Shown here: positions 1 through 7,995 of the stretch, in pieces
How positions within the stretch are numbered: position 1 is the stretch's first letter
How the letters are laid out: every line of letters starts with the position of its first letter
NCBI GenBank assembly: GCA_945883885.1
Contig: CAMCYM010000009.1
Location: forward strand, 1-16,854
DNA: 16,854 nucleotides
From: Chryseobacterium gleum
GTDB lineage: Bacteria; Bacteroidota; Bacteroidia; Flavobacteriales_D; Sanyastnellaceae
Reading direction: 5' to 3'
The notes under the pieces: generated by a model
Seen by the model: only the letters and a program-made list of their open reading frames with translations
Told to the model about the DNA's origin: nothing
Databases searched by the model: none
Translations under genes and position numbers: made by a program

Positions 1-8
1 AAACTTGG

Positions 9-32
9 AACTCAAACTCAAACTGAAACTCG
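9..32. repeat. Imperfect hexamer tandem repeat (AACTCA x4)
   Basis: Four consecutive six-base units read AACTCA, AACTCA, AACTGA and AACTCG just beyond the xseA stop codon (38-40). The 37 bases at the left edge contain no start codon for xseB, which usually follows xseA closely. The repeat may be chance low complexity or part of an intergenic spacer that continues outside the window. No function is assigned. Confidence 0.5.
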
Positions 33-37
33 ACCTT

Positions 38-1204
38 CTACCTCGCTTCGGCTTCCGCGGTGCCGAGGTGGAGGGTGAGGTGCAAGGGAGTCCCGGGGGT
101 CAGGGTTGTTGGGTCGGTGACGGCGCGGTCGCTGACGCGGACGATGGCAAAGCCACGTGCAAGGATGCGCTCGGGGCGGTGGGCATCGACGAGGCGGTCC
201 ATGTGGTCGATGGACTCGCGGCGGGTCCGGAGGGTGCGCAGGGCGAGTTCGGCGAGGCGCTCGGCGGCAGCGGTGAGTGCGGCCGTGCGGGTGCTGAGGG
301 CGGAGCGGGACAAGCTGCCGAGCTGCAGGGCCAACGTGTTGAGGCTGCCCGCGGCGGCATCGAATCGGTTGAGGACCGCGTCGGCCACGTCGGTGGGGGT
401 CCGCAAGGCGGTGTGCGCGACGAGGTCGGCCACGGTGGTATCGCTTTCGTGGCCGATGCCGGTCCAAACCGGATGCGGGCACCGCGCGATTGCGAGGCAA
501 AGGGCCTCGTCGTTGAAGGCGTCGAGGTCGAGCTTCGAGCCGCCGCCGCGGACGAAGACGATGAGGTCGGGGATGGATTCCTCGGCACGAGCGAGGGCGT
601 CTCGGAGTTCGGCGGGGGCGGCGGTGCCTTGGACGGTGGCGGCGAAGGCGGTGATGTGGACGCGGTACCGGGCGGGGTGGTGGAGCAGTTTCGTACAGAA
701 GTCGCGGAAGCCACTGGTGCCGGGCGAGCCGATGAGGGCGATGCGAGCAGGGACGAGCGGGAGGCCGATGCGGCGGTTCCATTCGAGGGCGCCGGCGCGC
801 TTGAGGGCTGCGATCGTGGCCTGTTTGCGCCGCTCGAGTTCGCCCAGCATGTACTGCACTTCGATGCGTTCGATCGAGAGCGAAAGTCCGTGTATCTCAC
901 TGAATTGAACTCGGGCGGTGAACACCAGTTTGGCCCCGGGGGCGAGCAAGGTTGCGGCGGCCTCGCCGAGCTCCTCTGCGATCCGCCCGCCGGCGGCCGA
1001 CCAAATCACCCCGCGCAGCGCAGCCTGCCGCACCCCTTCGGATTCGTCCACCAAATCCAAGTACACGTGGCCCCGCCCCAGCGCCCCGTTCACCTTCACC
1101 ACCTCGGCGCGGATCAGCCACGTCCGCCCGCCGGTGGCGGCCTCAAGCGCCTTCCGAATCGACTGCGCGACCTGGCGCAGGCTGTACACCCGGGGCTCGC
1201 TCAT
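38..1204 (-). CDS. xseA: Exodeoxyribonuclease VII large subunit
   Basis: This 388-residue protein is the large subunit of exonuclease VII, a cytoplasmic single-strand DNA exonuclease used in repair; the active enzyme also needs the small subunit XseB. Residues 1-115 form the N-terminal OB-fold nucleic-acid-binding domain (YSLRQVAQSI at the start). The catalytic domain carries RGGGSKLDLDAFN (219-231), GIGHESDTTVAD (249-260) and RTPTDVAD (268-275), all hallmarks of the family. The C-terminal helical arm after residue 280 is somewhat short, so the protein is smaller than the roughly 450-residue E. coli enzyme. The ATG at 1204 lies 5 nt after the stop of the choice-of-anchor V gene, so the two are probably co-transcribed. 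xseB is not visible in the 37 bases left of the stop. Confidence 0.95.
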   Translation of the reverse strand: MSEPRVYSLRQVAQSIRKALEAATGGRTWLIRAEVVKVNGALGRGHVYLDLVDESEGVRQAALRGVIWSAAGGRIAEELGEAAATLLAPGAKLVFTARVQFSEIHGLSLSIERIEVQYMLGELERRKQATIAALKRAGALEWNRRIGLPLVPARIALIGSPGTSGFRDFCTKLLHHPARYRVHITAFAATVQGTAAPAELRDALARAEESIPDLIVFVRGGGSKLDLDAFNDEALCLAIARCPHPVWTGIGHESDTTVADLVAHTALRTPTDVADAVLNRFDAAAGSLNTLALQLGSLSRSALSTRTAALTAAAERLAELALRTLRTRRESIDHMDRLVDAHRPERILARGFAIVRVSDRAVTDPTTLTPGTPLHLTLHLGTAEAEAR

Positions 1205-1209
1205 CGCCC

Positions 1210-2043
1210 TCAGCGCGGCACCCGCACGACTGCGCGCACGCGGCCATCCTGCGCATCAACAATCCGCACCACGCCCCCGGCGGTCCGCTCCGGAACTGGG
1301 CACTCCCCCGTGCAGTACATGCGCTCCCACACCACACGGCCATCCAGCGCCACCCCCTGCACATGGGCCGGTCCCTGCTCCGCATCCAGCACCACCCGCC
1401 ACACGTCCCCCGTCGCCACCACACGATCGCCGGTCCGGCCCGCGACGGCACCGGTGCCGGTCACGGCCGCCTCGGCAAAGACCGCCTGCGCCCCGTCGAA
1501 TCCATCCCCCGAGTTCGCGCCGTTCCCGTTCGCGGCCATCCCGGACATGTACACCGAGACGGGGCCGCTCCCCGCCTCCGGCGCCGTCCACACCACCGTA
1601 AACTCCGGTACGTCGCTCAAGTCGCTGTGCTCCACGATGTGCCGCGTGCCGACCGACTCGAGTTGGGCGTTCGCAGACGGGGCCGCAAACGAGCCGCCGT
1701 TCGAGAGGTCGGCCAGCAAGGACGTCGCCTGAAACGCGTACCCCCCGGGCGAGCCCGAGCCCGCGGCCACCGTGAACTTCAGCACGTACTCCGCCCCCGG
1801 AACATAGGCGCTGACCGCCTCGCCGGTGGCTGGGTCCAGCAACGCGATGGACGACGTGGGTGCGAAGTTGCTTCCGTTGTGGCAGGCGGTGCAGACCGGG
1901 TCGCTGCCGGGCGCGCCGGTGCGGTCCTTGTTCTGCTGCTCTGCGACGCCGTTGTGGTGGGAGGACAGGAGCAGCGCAAATCCGGCGAGGAGGACCGTGC
2001 AACCTGCGGCGCTGATGCGCGTTTTGTGGTGGATAACTGCCAT
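1210..2043 (-). CDS. Choice-of-anchor V domain protein, exported, probable T9SS cargo
   Basis: This 277-residue exported protein starts with a Sec-type signal (charged residues 1-9, hydrophobic 11-27). A CTACHNG motif follows at 51-57, with spacing like a c-type heme site, and then a beta-sandwich with AYVPGAEYVLKFTV near 79-92. That combination matches choice-of-anchor V proteins of Bacteroidota, which are usually T9SS substrates. The last 60 residues (VQGVALDGRVVW to RAVVRVPR) resemble a weak type A sorting tail. I chose the ATG at 2043 over the upstream in-frame ATG at 2136 because it begins the signal peptide and has a TACCTTCG box 7 nt upstream; the longer version would run through the divergent gene's start. 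xseA follows after 5 nt. Whether heme is bound is unknown. The family call is fairly sure and the function is not known. Confidence 0.75.
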   Translation of the reverse strand: MAVIHHKTRISAAGCTVLLAGFALLLSSHHNGVAEQQNKDRTGAPGSDPVCTACHNGSNFAPTSSIALLDPATGEAVSAYVPGAEYVLKFTVAAGSGSPGGYAFQATSLLADLSNGGSFAAPSANAQLESVGTRHIVEHSDLSDVPEFTVVWTAPEAGSGPVSVYMSGMAANGNGANSGDGFDGAQAVFAEAAVTGTGAVAGRTGDRVVATGDVWRVVLDAEQGPAHVQGVALDGRVVWERMYCTGECPVPERTAGGVVRIVDAQDGRVRAVVRVPR

Positions 2044-2050
2044 CGTGCCC

Positions 2051-2058
2051 CGAAGGTA
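2051..2058 (-). promoter_or_regulatory. Bacteroidota -7 promoter box (TACCTTCG) for the choice-of-anchor V/xseA operon
   Basis: On the minus strand TACCTTCG ends 7 nt before the ATG at 2043 and fits the Bacteroidota -7 consensus TAnnTTTG except for one base. The same 8-mer precedes three other starts here (boxes at 8704-8711, 12643-12650, 15213-15220). I see no clear -33 TTTG at the usual distance. Transcription would begin at or within a few bases of the ATG. Confidence 0.6.
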
Positions 2059-2075
2059 CGCCCGAGGGGTTTGAA

Positions 2076-2083
2076 TACATTTG
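2076..2083 (+). promoter_or_regulatory. Bacteroidota -7 promoter box (TACATTTG) for the beta-barrel/OB-fold/T9SS operon
   Basis: TACATTTG is a full match to TAnnTTTG and ends 4 nt before the ATG at 2088. With the oppositely oriented box at 2051-2058 it shares a 44-bp divergent gap, so RNA polymerase footprints for the two promoters would overlap. The short distance to the ATG predicts a leaderless or nearly leaderless mRNA. Confidence 0.6.
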
Positions 2084-2087
2084 GAAC

Positions 2088-2858
2088 ATGAAGCACGTGC
2101 ACATCTACTTTGCAGGCGTTGCCCTTCTCGTGGCAACTGCGGCCTCAGCGCAACAAGTGACCGGGGACGCCCCGGCCCAGTACCCGCAGGGCCTGAAGGT
2201 CAGCCTAACGGATTTCGCTGCTGGGCAGTACACCGCGACGTACGAACGCGTGCTGGGTTCTTCGACGACCGTCGCGCTCAGCCTCGGGGGCATCGGGTAC
2301 ACCCGCGAGCAGCGCGGCGCCTACATCGCGTCCGGGTACAACGTGAACACCGGGATGTGGACCGGGGTGCAGGCGGATTTCCTCGCTGAGGTGAGCGGCT
2401 TCGAGTTCACGCCGGAGATTCGGCGATACGGCTACATCCACGACGGCATGCCCGAAGGATTCTACGGCTCGGCCTTCCTTCAACTCCGCCGCCAAACCTG
2501 CGTCATCGACGAGGACATCGATCCGTTGACGGTTACCAGCGATTGGTACGAAACGGCCTACGCCCATCCCATCGATCACACCTTGAAAATGGGGTCGTTC
2601 GGCGGCGGATTCGCGGTGGGCTACCAGTGGCTCGCGGACAACGGACTCACGGTCGATGCGAACTTCGGCCCGATGTTCCGGTCGATTAGCCGGGACTACA
2701 GCTTTGAAGACCTCCCGGAGGGCAAAGAGGCGGCCATCGACGGAGTGCAAGAGCGCATGGACGCGAACTACGGCGACAGTTTCGGCTTGTGGGATCTCTA
2801 TCTGTCGCGGACGGGTCCTTGGTTCCGCGGCACCGTTTCAGTGGGGATTTGTTTCTAA
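2088..2858 (+). CDS. Exported beta-barrel-like outer membrane protein
   Basis: This 256-residue protein begins with a clear signal peptide (MKHVHIYFAG, then a hydrophobic stretch ending ATAASA, predicted cut after residue 21). The mature part alternates aromatic and polar residues in short strands rich in Gly (for example SLGGIGYTR, GSFGGGFAVGYQW, ANFGPMF) and ends GTVSVGICF with a terminal Phe, as many outer-membrane barrels do. The beginning (LKVSLTDFAAGQYTATYER) resembles Bacteroidota outer-membrane proteins of the DUF3575 or OmpA-barrel kind, but I cannot name a family with certainty. It is the first gene of a plus-strand operon; the OB-fold gene starts 13 nt after its stop. A role in the outer membrane is inferred; no substrate is evident. 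Confidence 0.7.
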   Translation: MKHVHIYFAGVALLVATAASAQQVTGDAPAQYPQGLKVSLTDFAAGQYTATYERVLGSSTTVALSLGGIGYTREQRGAYIASGYNVNTGMWTGVQADFLAEVSGFEFTPEIRRYGYIHDGMPEGFYGSAFLQLRRQTCVIDEDIDPLTVTSDWYETAYAHPIDHTLKMGSFGGGFAVGYQWLADNGLTVDANFGPMFRSISRDYSFEDLPEGKEAAIDGVQERMDANYGDSFGLWDLYLSRTGPWFRGTVSVGICF

Positions 2859-2871
2859 TCGCAGACCGATC

Positions 2872-3252
2872 ATGACGCGGAAAAACCTTCTTTTCATCGC
2901 CTCGGGAGCGGCTGCGGTTGCCCTTGCAGTGGGGATGTACCAATGGAACAAGCCCCACCGCGATGTGGCTGCCGAGGAAGCGACCGCGACCTACACGGCG
3001 GCAGCCCTCTATGACGCGTTCGCGGCCACAGGATCCGGTGCAAATCCGCTGTTGAACCAGGTGGTCGTCGTGACCGGTACGGTGACTGCAGCAGATTCCG
3101 GCTCGGTAACCTTGGAAGGTGGTGTCACGGGGGCTCCCGGTTTGTCGGTCGAAGTGGGCGCACAAGTGGCCATCAAAGGTCGCGTCGTATCGTTCGACGA
3201 CATGATCAACAACGAGGTCCGCCTCGACAACTGCACGCTCGCAGAGGAATGA
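2872..3252 (+). CDS. Membrane-anchored OB-fold protein (tRNA_anti-like family)
   Basis: This 126-residue protein has an N-terminal hydrophobic anchor (residues 5-23), probably a signal anchor that places the rest in the periplasm. The remainder has the pattern of the small OB-fold family called tRNA_anti-like: a helix (AALYDAFAATG, 44-54), a strand NQVVVVTGTV (62-71), GAQVAIKGRV (96-105), and a closing EVRLDNCTL (115-123) with the typical conserved Cys. Despite the family name, no tRNA role is implied for exported members. The ATG at 2872 was chosen because the in-frame upstream extension lies inside the previous gene. The stop codon overlaps the start of the T9SS type B gene as ATGA, so translation of the two is probably coupled. 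Confidence 0.75.
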   Translation: MTRKNLLFIASGAAAVALAVGMYQWNKPHRDVAAEEATATYTAAALYDAFAATGSGANPLLNQVVVVTGTVTAADSGSVTLEGGVTGAPGLSVEVGAQVAIKGRVVSFDDMINNEVRLDNCTLAEE

Positions 3253-6200
3253 AGTGGCGGTGGCTGGGAGTTTTGGCGGCCTTGCTGCCGGGGGTGTCCG
3301 ATGCACAGCTGGACATCGTAAACGGTCTCACGGTCGAGGAATACGTGAATGACATCCTGCTCGGGAGCGGCGTTCAGGCTTCGAACATCGTCTTGTCCGG
3401 GAGCATCGAGCAGCTCGGCTACCTTACCGGCGGAGACGGCACATTTTCTGTCACTTCTGGGCTGGTGATGAGCACGGAAGTGGCGACGAACTCGGATTGC
3501 CAGGTGGAGGACTTCTGCATCAACTGCGTCGCCCCATCGCCGGACCCGGAGCTGCTCGCGATCGCGAACTCTGTCCCGCCGCTCATCGGCCAAACCTTCA
3601 CTGTGAACAGCCTCCACGACCTGGTGGCGCTCGAGTTCGACTTCACCGCGATGGGCGATACCGTGCGGTTCAATTATGTGTTTGGCTCCGACGAATACCT
3701 CACCTTCGTCAACACCCAGTACAACGACGCCTTCGGCTTTTTCCTGAGCGGTCCGGGCATCACCGGCCCGTTCAGCAGCCCGCCCGGCTTCCCCGGCGGC
3801 TCGGTCAACATCGCCTTCGTACCCGGCTCCGATCCGGAATTGCCCATCACCATCTCGTCGGTGAACAACGTCACGAACAGTGCGTACTACATCAACAACC
3901 CCGGCGGGGCGTCGGGCGCATGTCTCAACGGCTACACGGTGCCTTTCACCGCGGAATGGCCGGTGGAATGTGGCGAGACCTACCACATCCGGCTCGTGAT
4001 TGCCGACGGTTCTGACACGGCCCTCGAGTCCATCGTGGTGCTCGAAGAAGGCAGCTTCCAATCGAACGCCGTGGTCGACGTGGACCTCGTCATCGACGTG
4101 GGGGGCGTGGAGGGCAACGTGTTGCATGAAGGGTGCGGCTCGGCCACCCTCACCTTCACCCGCCCGCAGGAGACCATCATCGAGGTGCAGGAGTACGTGG
4201 TCATCAGCTACGACGGCAGCGTAGGCATCAACGGCATCGACTTTTCCCTGCTTCCCGATACGGTGTTCTTCCCGCCGGGGGTCTACACGCAGGAGTTCAA
4301 TCTGCAAGCTTTTCAAGATGGACTGAATGAAGGTGCAGAACTCGTGGTGATGGAGATCCTCAACGTGGCAGCATGCAACGGGGCGGGGCTCACCACCTTC
4401 TTCGAATTCAACCTTGCGGACAATCCGCCGCCGCTGGTGGTGGAGCCGGCGGAATTGCTGCTGTGTCCGGGCGGTTCGGTCACGGTGGAACCGGTCGTCT
4501 CTGGGGGCTACGGATTCTACACCTACAGCTGGTGCGACGGCTCGACGGGGGAAACCCTTTCTGTGACGCCTTCGGCCTCTTACACCTGTGAGCTGGTGGT
4601 AAGCGACACGTGCGCGCTGCCGACCGCCGCCGCAGATTTTGACATCACCATCCTGCTTCCCCCCGCGGCCACTGCAGGTCCGGACCTGATTGCCTGCGGC
4701 GATGCCACACTCGGAGGGACCATCCTCGGTCTGCCGCCCGCGACCTGCTCCGATGATGCGGGCAATTACACCTATTGTTACGGGGAGAACGAAGTGACCT
4801 CGTTCACGTACTGCCCAGATACGCCGGGCGACGGGACCTACATGACGGTCAGCTTTTCCGGCGGGTTCAACGAGAATTTCTTCGACGAGATGTACGTCTA
4901 CGATGGCCCCGATGCCACTGCGCCGCTGCTCGCAGGTCCGGTGTACGGAGCCCTTGCTGGACAGACCTACATCGCGAACAACCCAGGCGGCTGCTTGACG
5001 CTTCAGATCGCGTCCGACGGCAGCGTTTCCTGCGTCAGCGGGGCCCTCGAGCCGTGGGAGTATGCTGTCGGCTGCACGAACGCAGGAGGCGTTACGTGGT
5101 CGTGGTCCCCGGCAACGGGCCTCGGTTCCACGACGGTCCCGAACCCGGTCGTGAATGTGACAGAATCCACCACATACACCCTCACGGCGGGACTTGCGAG
5201 TTTCCCGTTTTGTTCCACGACAGACCAAGTCACGGTCAGCCCCTCGTTCAACTTCACCCATGCCCTGACGGAGCCGGGATGTTTCATGAACGACGGCGCC
5301 GTGACCGTGGAGGTCGTCCCGAACGGAACTTCGGGTCCGTGGATGGTCCGGGCCGTGCTGAACGGCGTCGTGGTAGCCAGTGCATTGAATACGGGGGGCA
5401 GCACGACCTTGGGCGGGCTTGCTCCGGGAACCTATGTGCTGGAGGTAGAGGACGACATCTGCCTTGCCGACGAGGCCTTCACGCTGGCAGTCCCTCCGAT
5501 GCTCACGATCACGGCGTCGGCAGACACCACCATCTGCATTGACGGCACTGCCATCCTCACCGCGAGTGCCGCGTTTGCGGATCCCAACTTGCAGTGGCAC
5601 TGGAGCACCGGGTCCACCAGTTCCAGCATCACGGTAGGCCCCGGCTCGGATGAAACGTACGGGGTGTATGCGACGTGGGACGACGGGTGCGCCACCGCTA
5701 CCGAGGCCATTGCGGTCGACGTGCTCGAGCCCTTGAACCTCGTGCCCACGATCGGGGGCGTGATCTGCCCGGAGGAAAGCCTCGAAATCGGCGTGAGCAC
5801 CGCGACCGGAGGGTTGCCGCCGTACAGCTACGCGTGGACCGGTCCGCCGTCTGGGGGCTTCCAGCAGGGGGTAGCGGACCAAACCGTCTCCCCCGACCTC
5901 ACCGCCACCTACTGCATCACCCTGACCGATGCCTGCGAAACGCCGGCCGTGAGCGCCTGCATCGAGGTCCTCGTTCCGGAGGATTTGACGGCGGAGTTTG
6001 CCCTCGACACGGTGCAGGGCTGCACCCCGTTCGGAATCGAGTTGACCGGGGCGGAGGAGGACCTCGCGCGCATCGCGACGGCCCAGTGGACGTTCGGCGA
6101 TGGCGGCGCTTCCTCTTCGGTCGGCACGGCGAGCCACACCTACGTGTCGCCGGGAGTTTGGGACCTCGGGCTCACCCTCGTCTCGGTCGAAGGGTGCACC

Positions 6201-6779
6201 TACACCTACGATATGCCCGCGGCAGTCACCACGCGGATTCCGCCGGTCGCTGCCTTTGCTGCATCGCCGTGGGTAACGGCCTTGCCGGAGACGCGGTTTG
6301 AATTCACGAATTACAGCCAGCGCGCAGTGGCCTACGCATGGGACTTCGGCGGCCAAGGCACCTCGAATGAGACCGATCCTGTGTTCACGTTCCCGCCGGC
6401 GACGGCAGGGGAGTACCTCATCGAACTCGTGGTGGTGGACGAAGGCGGTTGCCGGGATTCGCTGGTCCAAGCGGTCATGGTGCAGGAGTCGTTTGTGCTC
6501 TTTATCCCCACGTCATTTACGCCCGACATGGACGGCCTGAACGATGCGTGGTTCATCCAGGGCATCGACGTCGACGCATCGGATTTCGAAGTGTGGGTGT
6601 TCAACCGGTGGGGCGACGTGGTGTACAATTCACGGTCGATGGACGAGCCGTGGGTGGGCAACGTGCAAGGCGGAAGCTACTTCGCTCCGAACGACACCTA
6701 CTTCTACCGCATCGAGACCGTGAGTTTGGCCACGCGCGAGCGCAAACTCGTCACCGGGACGGTCACACTTACGCGGTAA
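3249..6779 (+). CDS. Choice-of-anchor L, CUB-like and PKD mosaic surface protein with T9SS type B sorting domain
   Basis: This 1176-residue cell-surface protein starts with a signal peptide (1-19) and a choice-of-anchor L domain (about 20-275; NGLTVEEYV at 25-33, VFGSDEYLTF from 144). A Calx-beta-like region (about 275-390) and Cys-containing Ig-like repeats follow. A CUB-like domain covers about 498-615 (DEMYVYDG at 546-553), and two PKD-type domains carry WTFGDGG (947-953) and AWDFGG (1030-1035). Residues 1082-1176 are a type B (gliding-associated) T9SS C-terminal domain: IPTSFTPDMDGLNDAW, VFNRWGDVVY, and a final GTVTLTR. The protein is probably exported by Sec and T9SS and held on the cell surface; adhesion is a guess. 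It starts with an ATGA overlap with the OB-fold gene. Its stop overlaps the stop of the converging Nramp-like gene by 11 bp. Confidence 0.9.
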   Translation: MKWRWLGVLAALLPGVSDAQLDIVNGLTVEEYVNDILLGSGVQASNIVLSGSIEQLGYLTGGDGTFSVTSGLVMSTEVATNSDCQVEDFCINCVAPSPDPELLAIANSVPPLIGQTFTVNSLHDLVALEFDFTAMGDTVRFNYVFGSDEYLTFVNTQYNDAFGFFLSGPGITGPFSSPPGFPGGSVNIAFVPGSDPELPITISSVNNVTNSAYYINNPGGASGACLNGYTVPFTAEWPVECGETYHIRLVIADGSDTALESIVVLEEGSFQSNAVVDVDLVIDVGGVEGNVLHEGCGSATLTFTRPQETIIEVQEYVVISYDGSVGINGIDFSLLPDTVFFPPGVYTQEFNLQAFQDGLNEGAELVVMEILNVAACNGAGLTTFFEFNLADNPPPLVVEPAELLLCPGGSVTVEPVVSGGYGFYTYSWCDGSTGETLSVTPSASYTCELVVSDTCALPTAAADFDITILLPPAATAGPDLIACGDATLGGTILGLPPATCSDDAGNYTYCYGENEVTSFTYCPDTPGDGTYMTVSFSGGFNENFFDEMYVYDGPDATAPLLAGPVYGALAGQTYIANNPGGCLTLQIASDGSVSCVSGALEPWEYAVGCTNAGGVTWSWSPATGLGSTTVPNPVVNVTESTTYTLTAGLASFPFCSTTDQVTVSPSFNFTHALTEPGCFMNDGAVTVEVVPNGTSGPWMVRAVLNGVVVASALNTGGSTTLGGLAPGTYVLEVEDDICLADEAFTLAVPPMLTITASADTTICIDGTAILTASAAFADPNLQWHWSTGSTSSSITVGPGSDETYGVYATWDDGCATATEAIAVDVLEPLNLVPTIGGVICPEESLEIGVSTATGGLPPYSYAWTGPPSGGFQQGVADQTVSPDLTATYCITLTDACETPAVSACIEVLVPEDLTAEFALDTVQGCTPFGIELTGAEEDLARIATAQWTFGDGGASSSVGTASHTYVSPGVWDLGLTLVSVEGCTYTYDMPAAVTTRIPPVAAFAASPWVTALPETRFEFTNYSQRAVAYAWDFGGQGTSNETDPVFTFPPATAGEYLIELVVVDEGGCRDSLVQAVMVQESFVLFIPTSFTPDMDGLNDAWFIQGIDVDASDFEVWVFNRWGDVVYNSRSMDEPWVGNVQGGSYFAPNDTYFYRIETVSLATRERKLVTGTVTLTR

Positions 6780-7995
6780 GGCGCAGCACCGCGAACACAC
6801 TCAGGAAGACGAGTCCGGAGAAGGCGAGTAGCAGCAGCCACCGCGGGGGCCGGGCGGCCTGTGGAAAGCTCGGTCGCAGCACGAGGTAGAGGTTTGCGGC
6901 GCCGATGACGGGTGCGATGACGAAGCTCACCGTGGTCGCGAAATCGACCAGCACGCGGAGATCTGAAGGGAATGCGACGATGAGAAGCAGCGCGAGCAGC
7001 CCGTTGAATACCAGTGCGATACGGATATGCCCTTCGGAGGCGTTCGCTCCGCGCAGGGTCGCTACGGAGTGCGCCATGGACCGCGAATAGCCGTCGAGGA
7101 CGGCGATGGTGGTGCCCAGCATGGCCGAGGCGGCAGCAGCGCCGATGATCCAGCGGCTCCAGCCGCCGAGCACCGAGGTGTACAAGTCGACAAGTCCGCC
7201 GGCAAACGCCGCAGGGGCCGCCGGCAGCTCGCGTCCAGGCGCATAGAGCAGCAAGGCGCCCATCGCGAGAAACGCAAAAGCAAGCACCGCGGAGATGAGG
7301 TAGCCGGCGTTGAATTCGAGCAGCGTCTCACGCAACGTGGGCGTGTACCCGGTCGTGCGCGCGCGCTCGAGGGTCCACAAGCTGTTCCAGCTGGCCAAAT
7401 CCACCGCAGTCGGCATCCACCCCATCAGTGCAATCACAAACACAAGGTCCGCCCCGGACCACGGTGCAAACGCCACAGCTGGCGCCGCCGGCACGGCAGA
7501 AAATGGCACCTCTGCCCACGCCGCCCCGAAAGCAGCCAACGTGCTCACCAACAACACCACAGAAATCACCTTCGTGGCCGTATCCAGAGCCTTGAACGCG
7601 CCGGCCCCAAGCACCGCCGTCGAACCGAGCAGCAGCACCGCAGCCACCACCGTAGGCGATCCTATCCCCAGCAAGTGGTCCAGGAACCCCGCTGTCACGA
7701 GCCCTACGGCGGCGAGTACGATGAAACACGTCGCGGCGGTCAAGCCTAGGTACGACCACGCGGCCCACCTGCCCATGGCGCGGTACCCGTCGATCAAGGA
7801 GGTCCCTGTCGCTGCCGCATACCGCGACCCAAACTCAAAAAACGGGTACTTCGCCACATTCGCCGCCACCACCGCCCACACCATCCCGAAGCCGTACAGG
7901 GCGCCAGCGCGGGTGGATTGGACGAGGTGGCTGACGCCGATGGCAGCCGAAGCAAACAAAACACCCGGCCCCAGGATGTCCCGCCACCGGCTCAT
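6769..7995 (-). CDS. Nramp-like membrane transporter lacking the canonical DPGN and MPH motifs
   Basis: This 408-residue, strongly hydrophobic inner-membrane protein with about 11 predicted segments resembles the Nramp (natural resistance-associated macrophage protein) metal transporter superfamily. It has the LGPGVLFA start (8-15), the STRAGA segment (27-32) and a KYPFFEFGSRYA stretch (49-60). Where true Nramps carry DPGN in segment 1 it has GVSH (20-23), and the MPH of segment 6 is MPT (194-196), so two metal-binding sites are altered. It probably belongs to a divergent group whose substrate is unproven. I chose the ATG at 7995 over the in-frame ATG at 8049 because it overlaps the stop of the preceding 53-residue gene as ATGA and begins just before the GPG motif. 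It is the last gene of a three-gene operon. Confidence 0.7.
   Translation of the reverse strand: MSRWRDILGPGVLFASAAIGVSHLVQSTRAGALYGFGMVWAVVAANVAKYPFFEFGSRYAAATGTSLIDGYRAMGRWAAWSYLGLTAATCFIVLAAVGLVTAGFLDHLLGIGSPTVVAAVLLLGSTAVLGAGAFKALDTATKVISVVLLVSTLAAFGAAWAEVPFSAVPAAPAVAFAPWSGADLVFVIALMGWMPTAVDLASWNSLWTLERARTTGYTPTLRETLLEFNAGYLISAVLAFAFLAMGALLLYAPGRELPAAPAAFAGGLVDLYTSVLGGWSRWIIGAAAASAMLGTTIAVLDGYSRSMAHSVATLRGANASEGHIRIALVFNGLLALLLIVAFPSDLRVLVDFATTVSFVIAPVIGAANLYLVLRPSFPQAARPPRWLLLLAFSGLVFLSVFAVLRLTA

Noticed and set aside
5..1732. A 575-codon plus-strand frame antisense to xseA and the choice-of-anchor V gene
   Set aside because: It has low-complexity Gly/Ala/Glu-rich content with no domain, and the opposite strand holds a clear xseA.
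2044..2136. A 31-residue N-terminal extension of the choice-of-anchor V protein (ATG at 2136)
   Set aside because: It would overlap the divergent gene's start and promoter box, and it precedes the signal peptide, which must be at the N-terminus.
3009..6470. A 1153-codon open frame on the minus strand, antisense to the OB-fold and T9SS genes
   Set aside because: The protein is Arg/His/Gly-rich without recognisable domains, while the plus-strand frames carry clear domain motifs. Long antisense frames arise in GC-rich genes because stop codons are rare in that phase.
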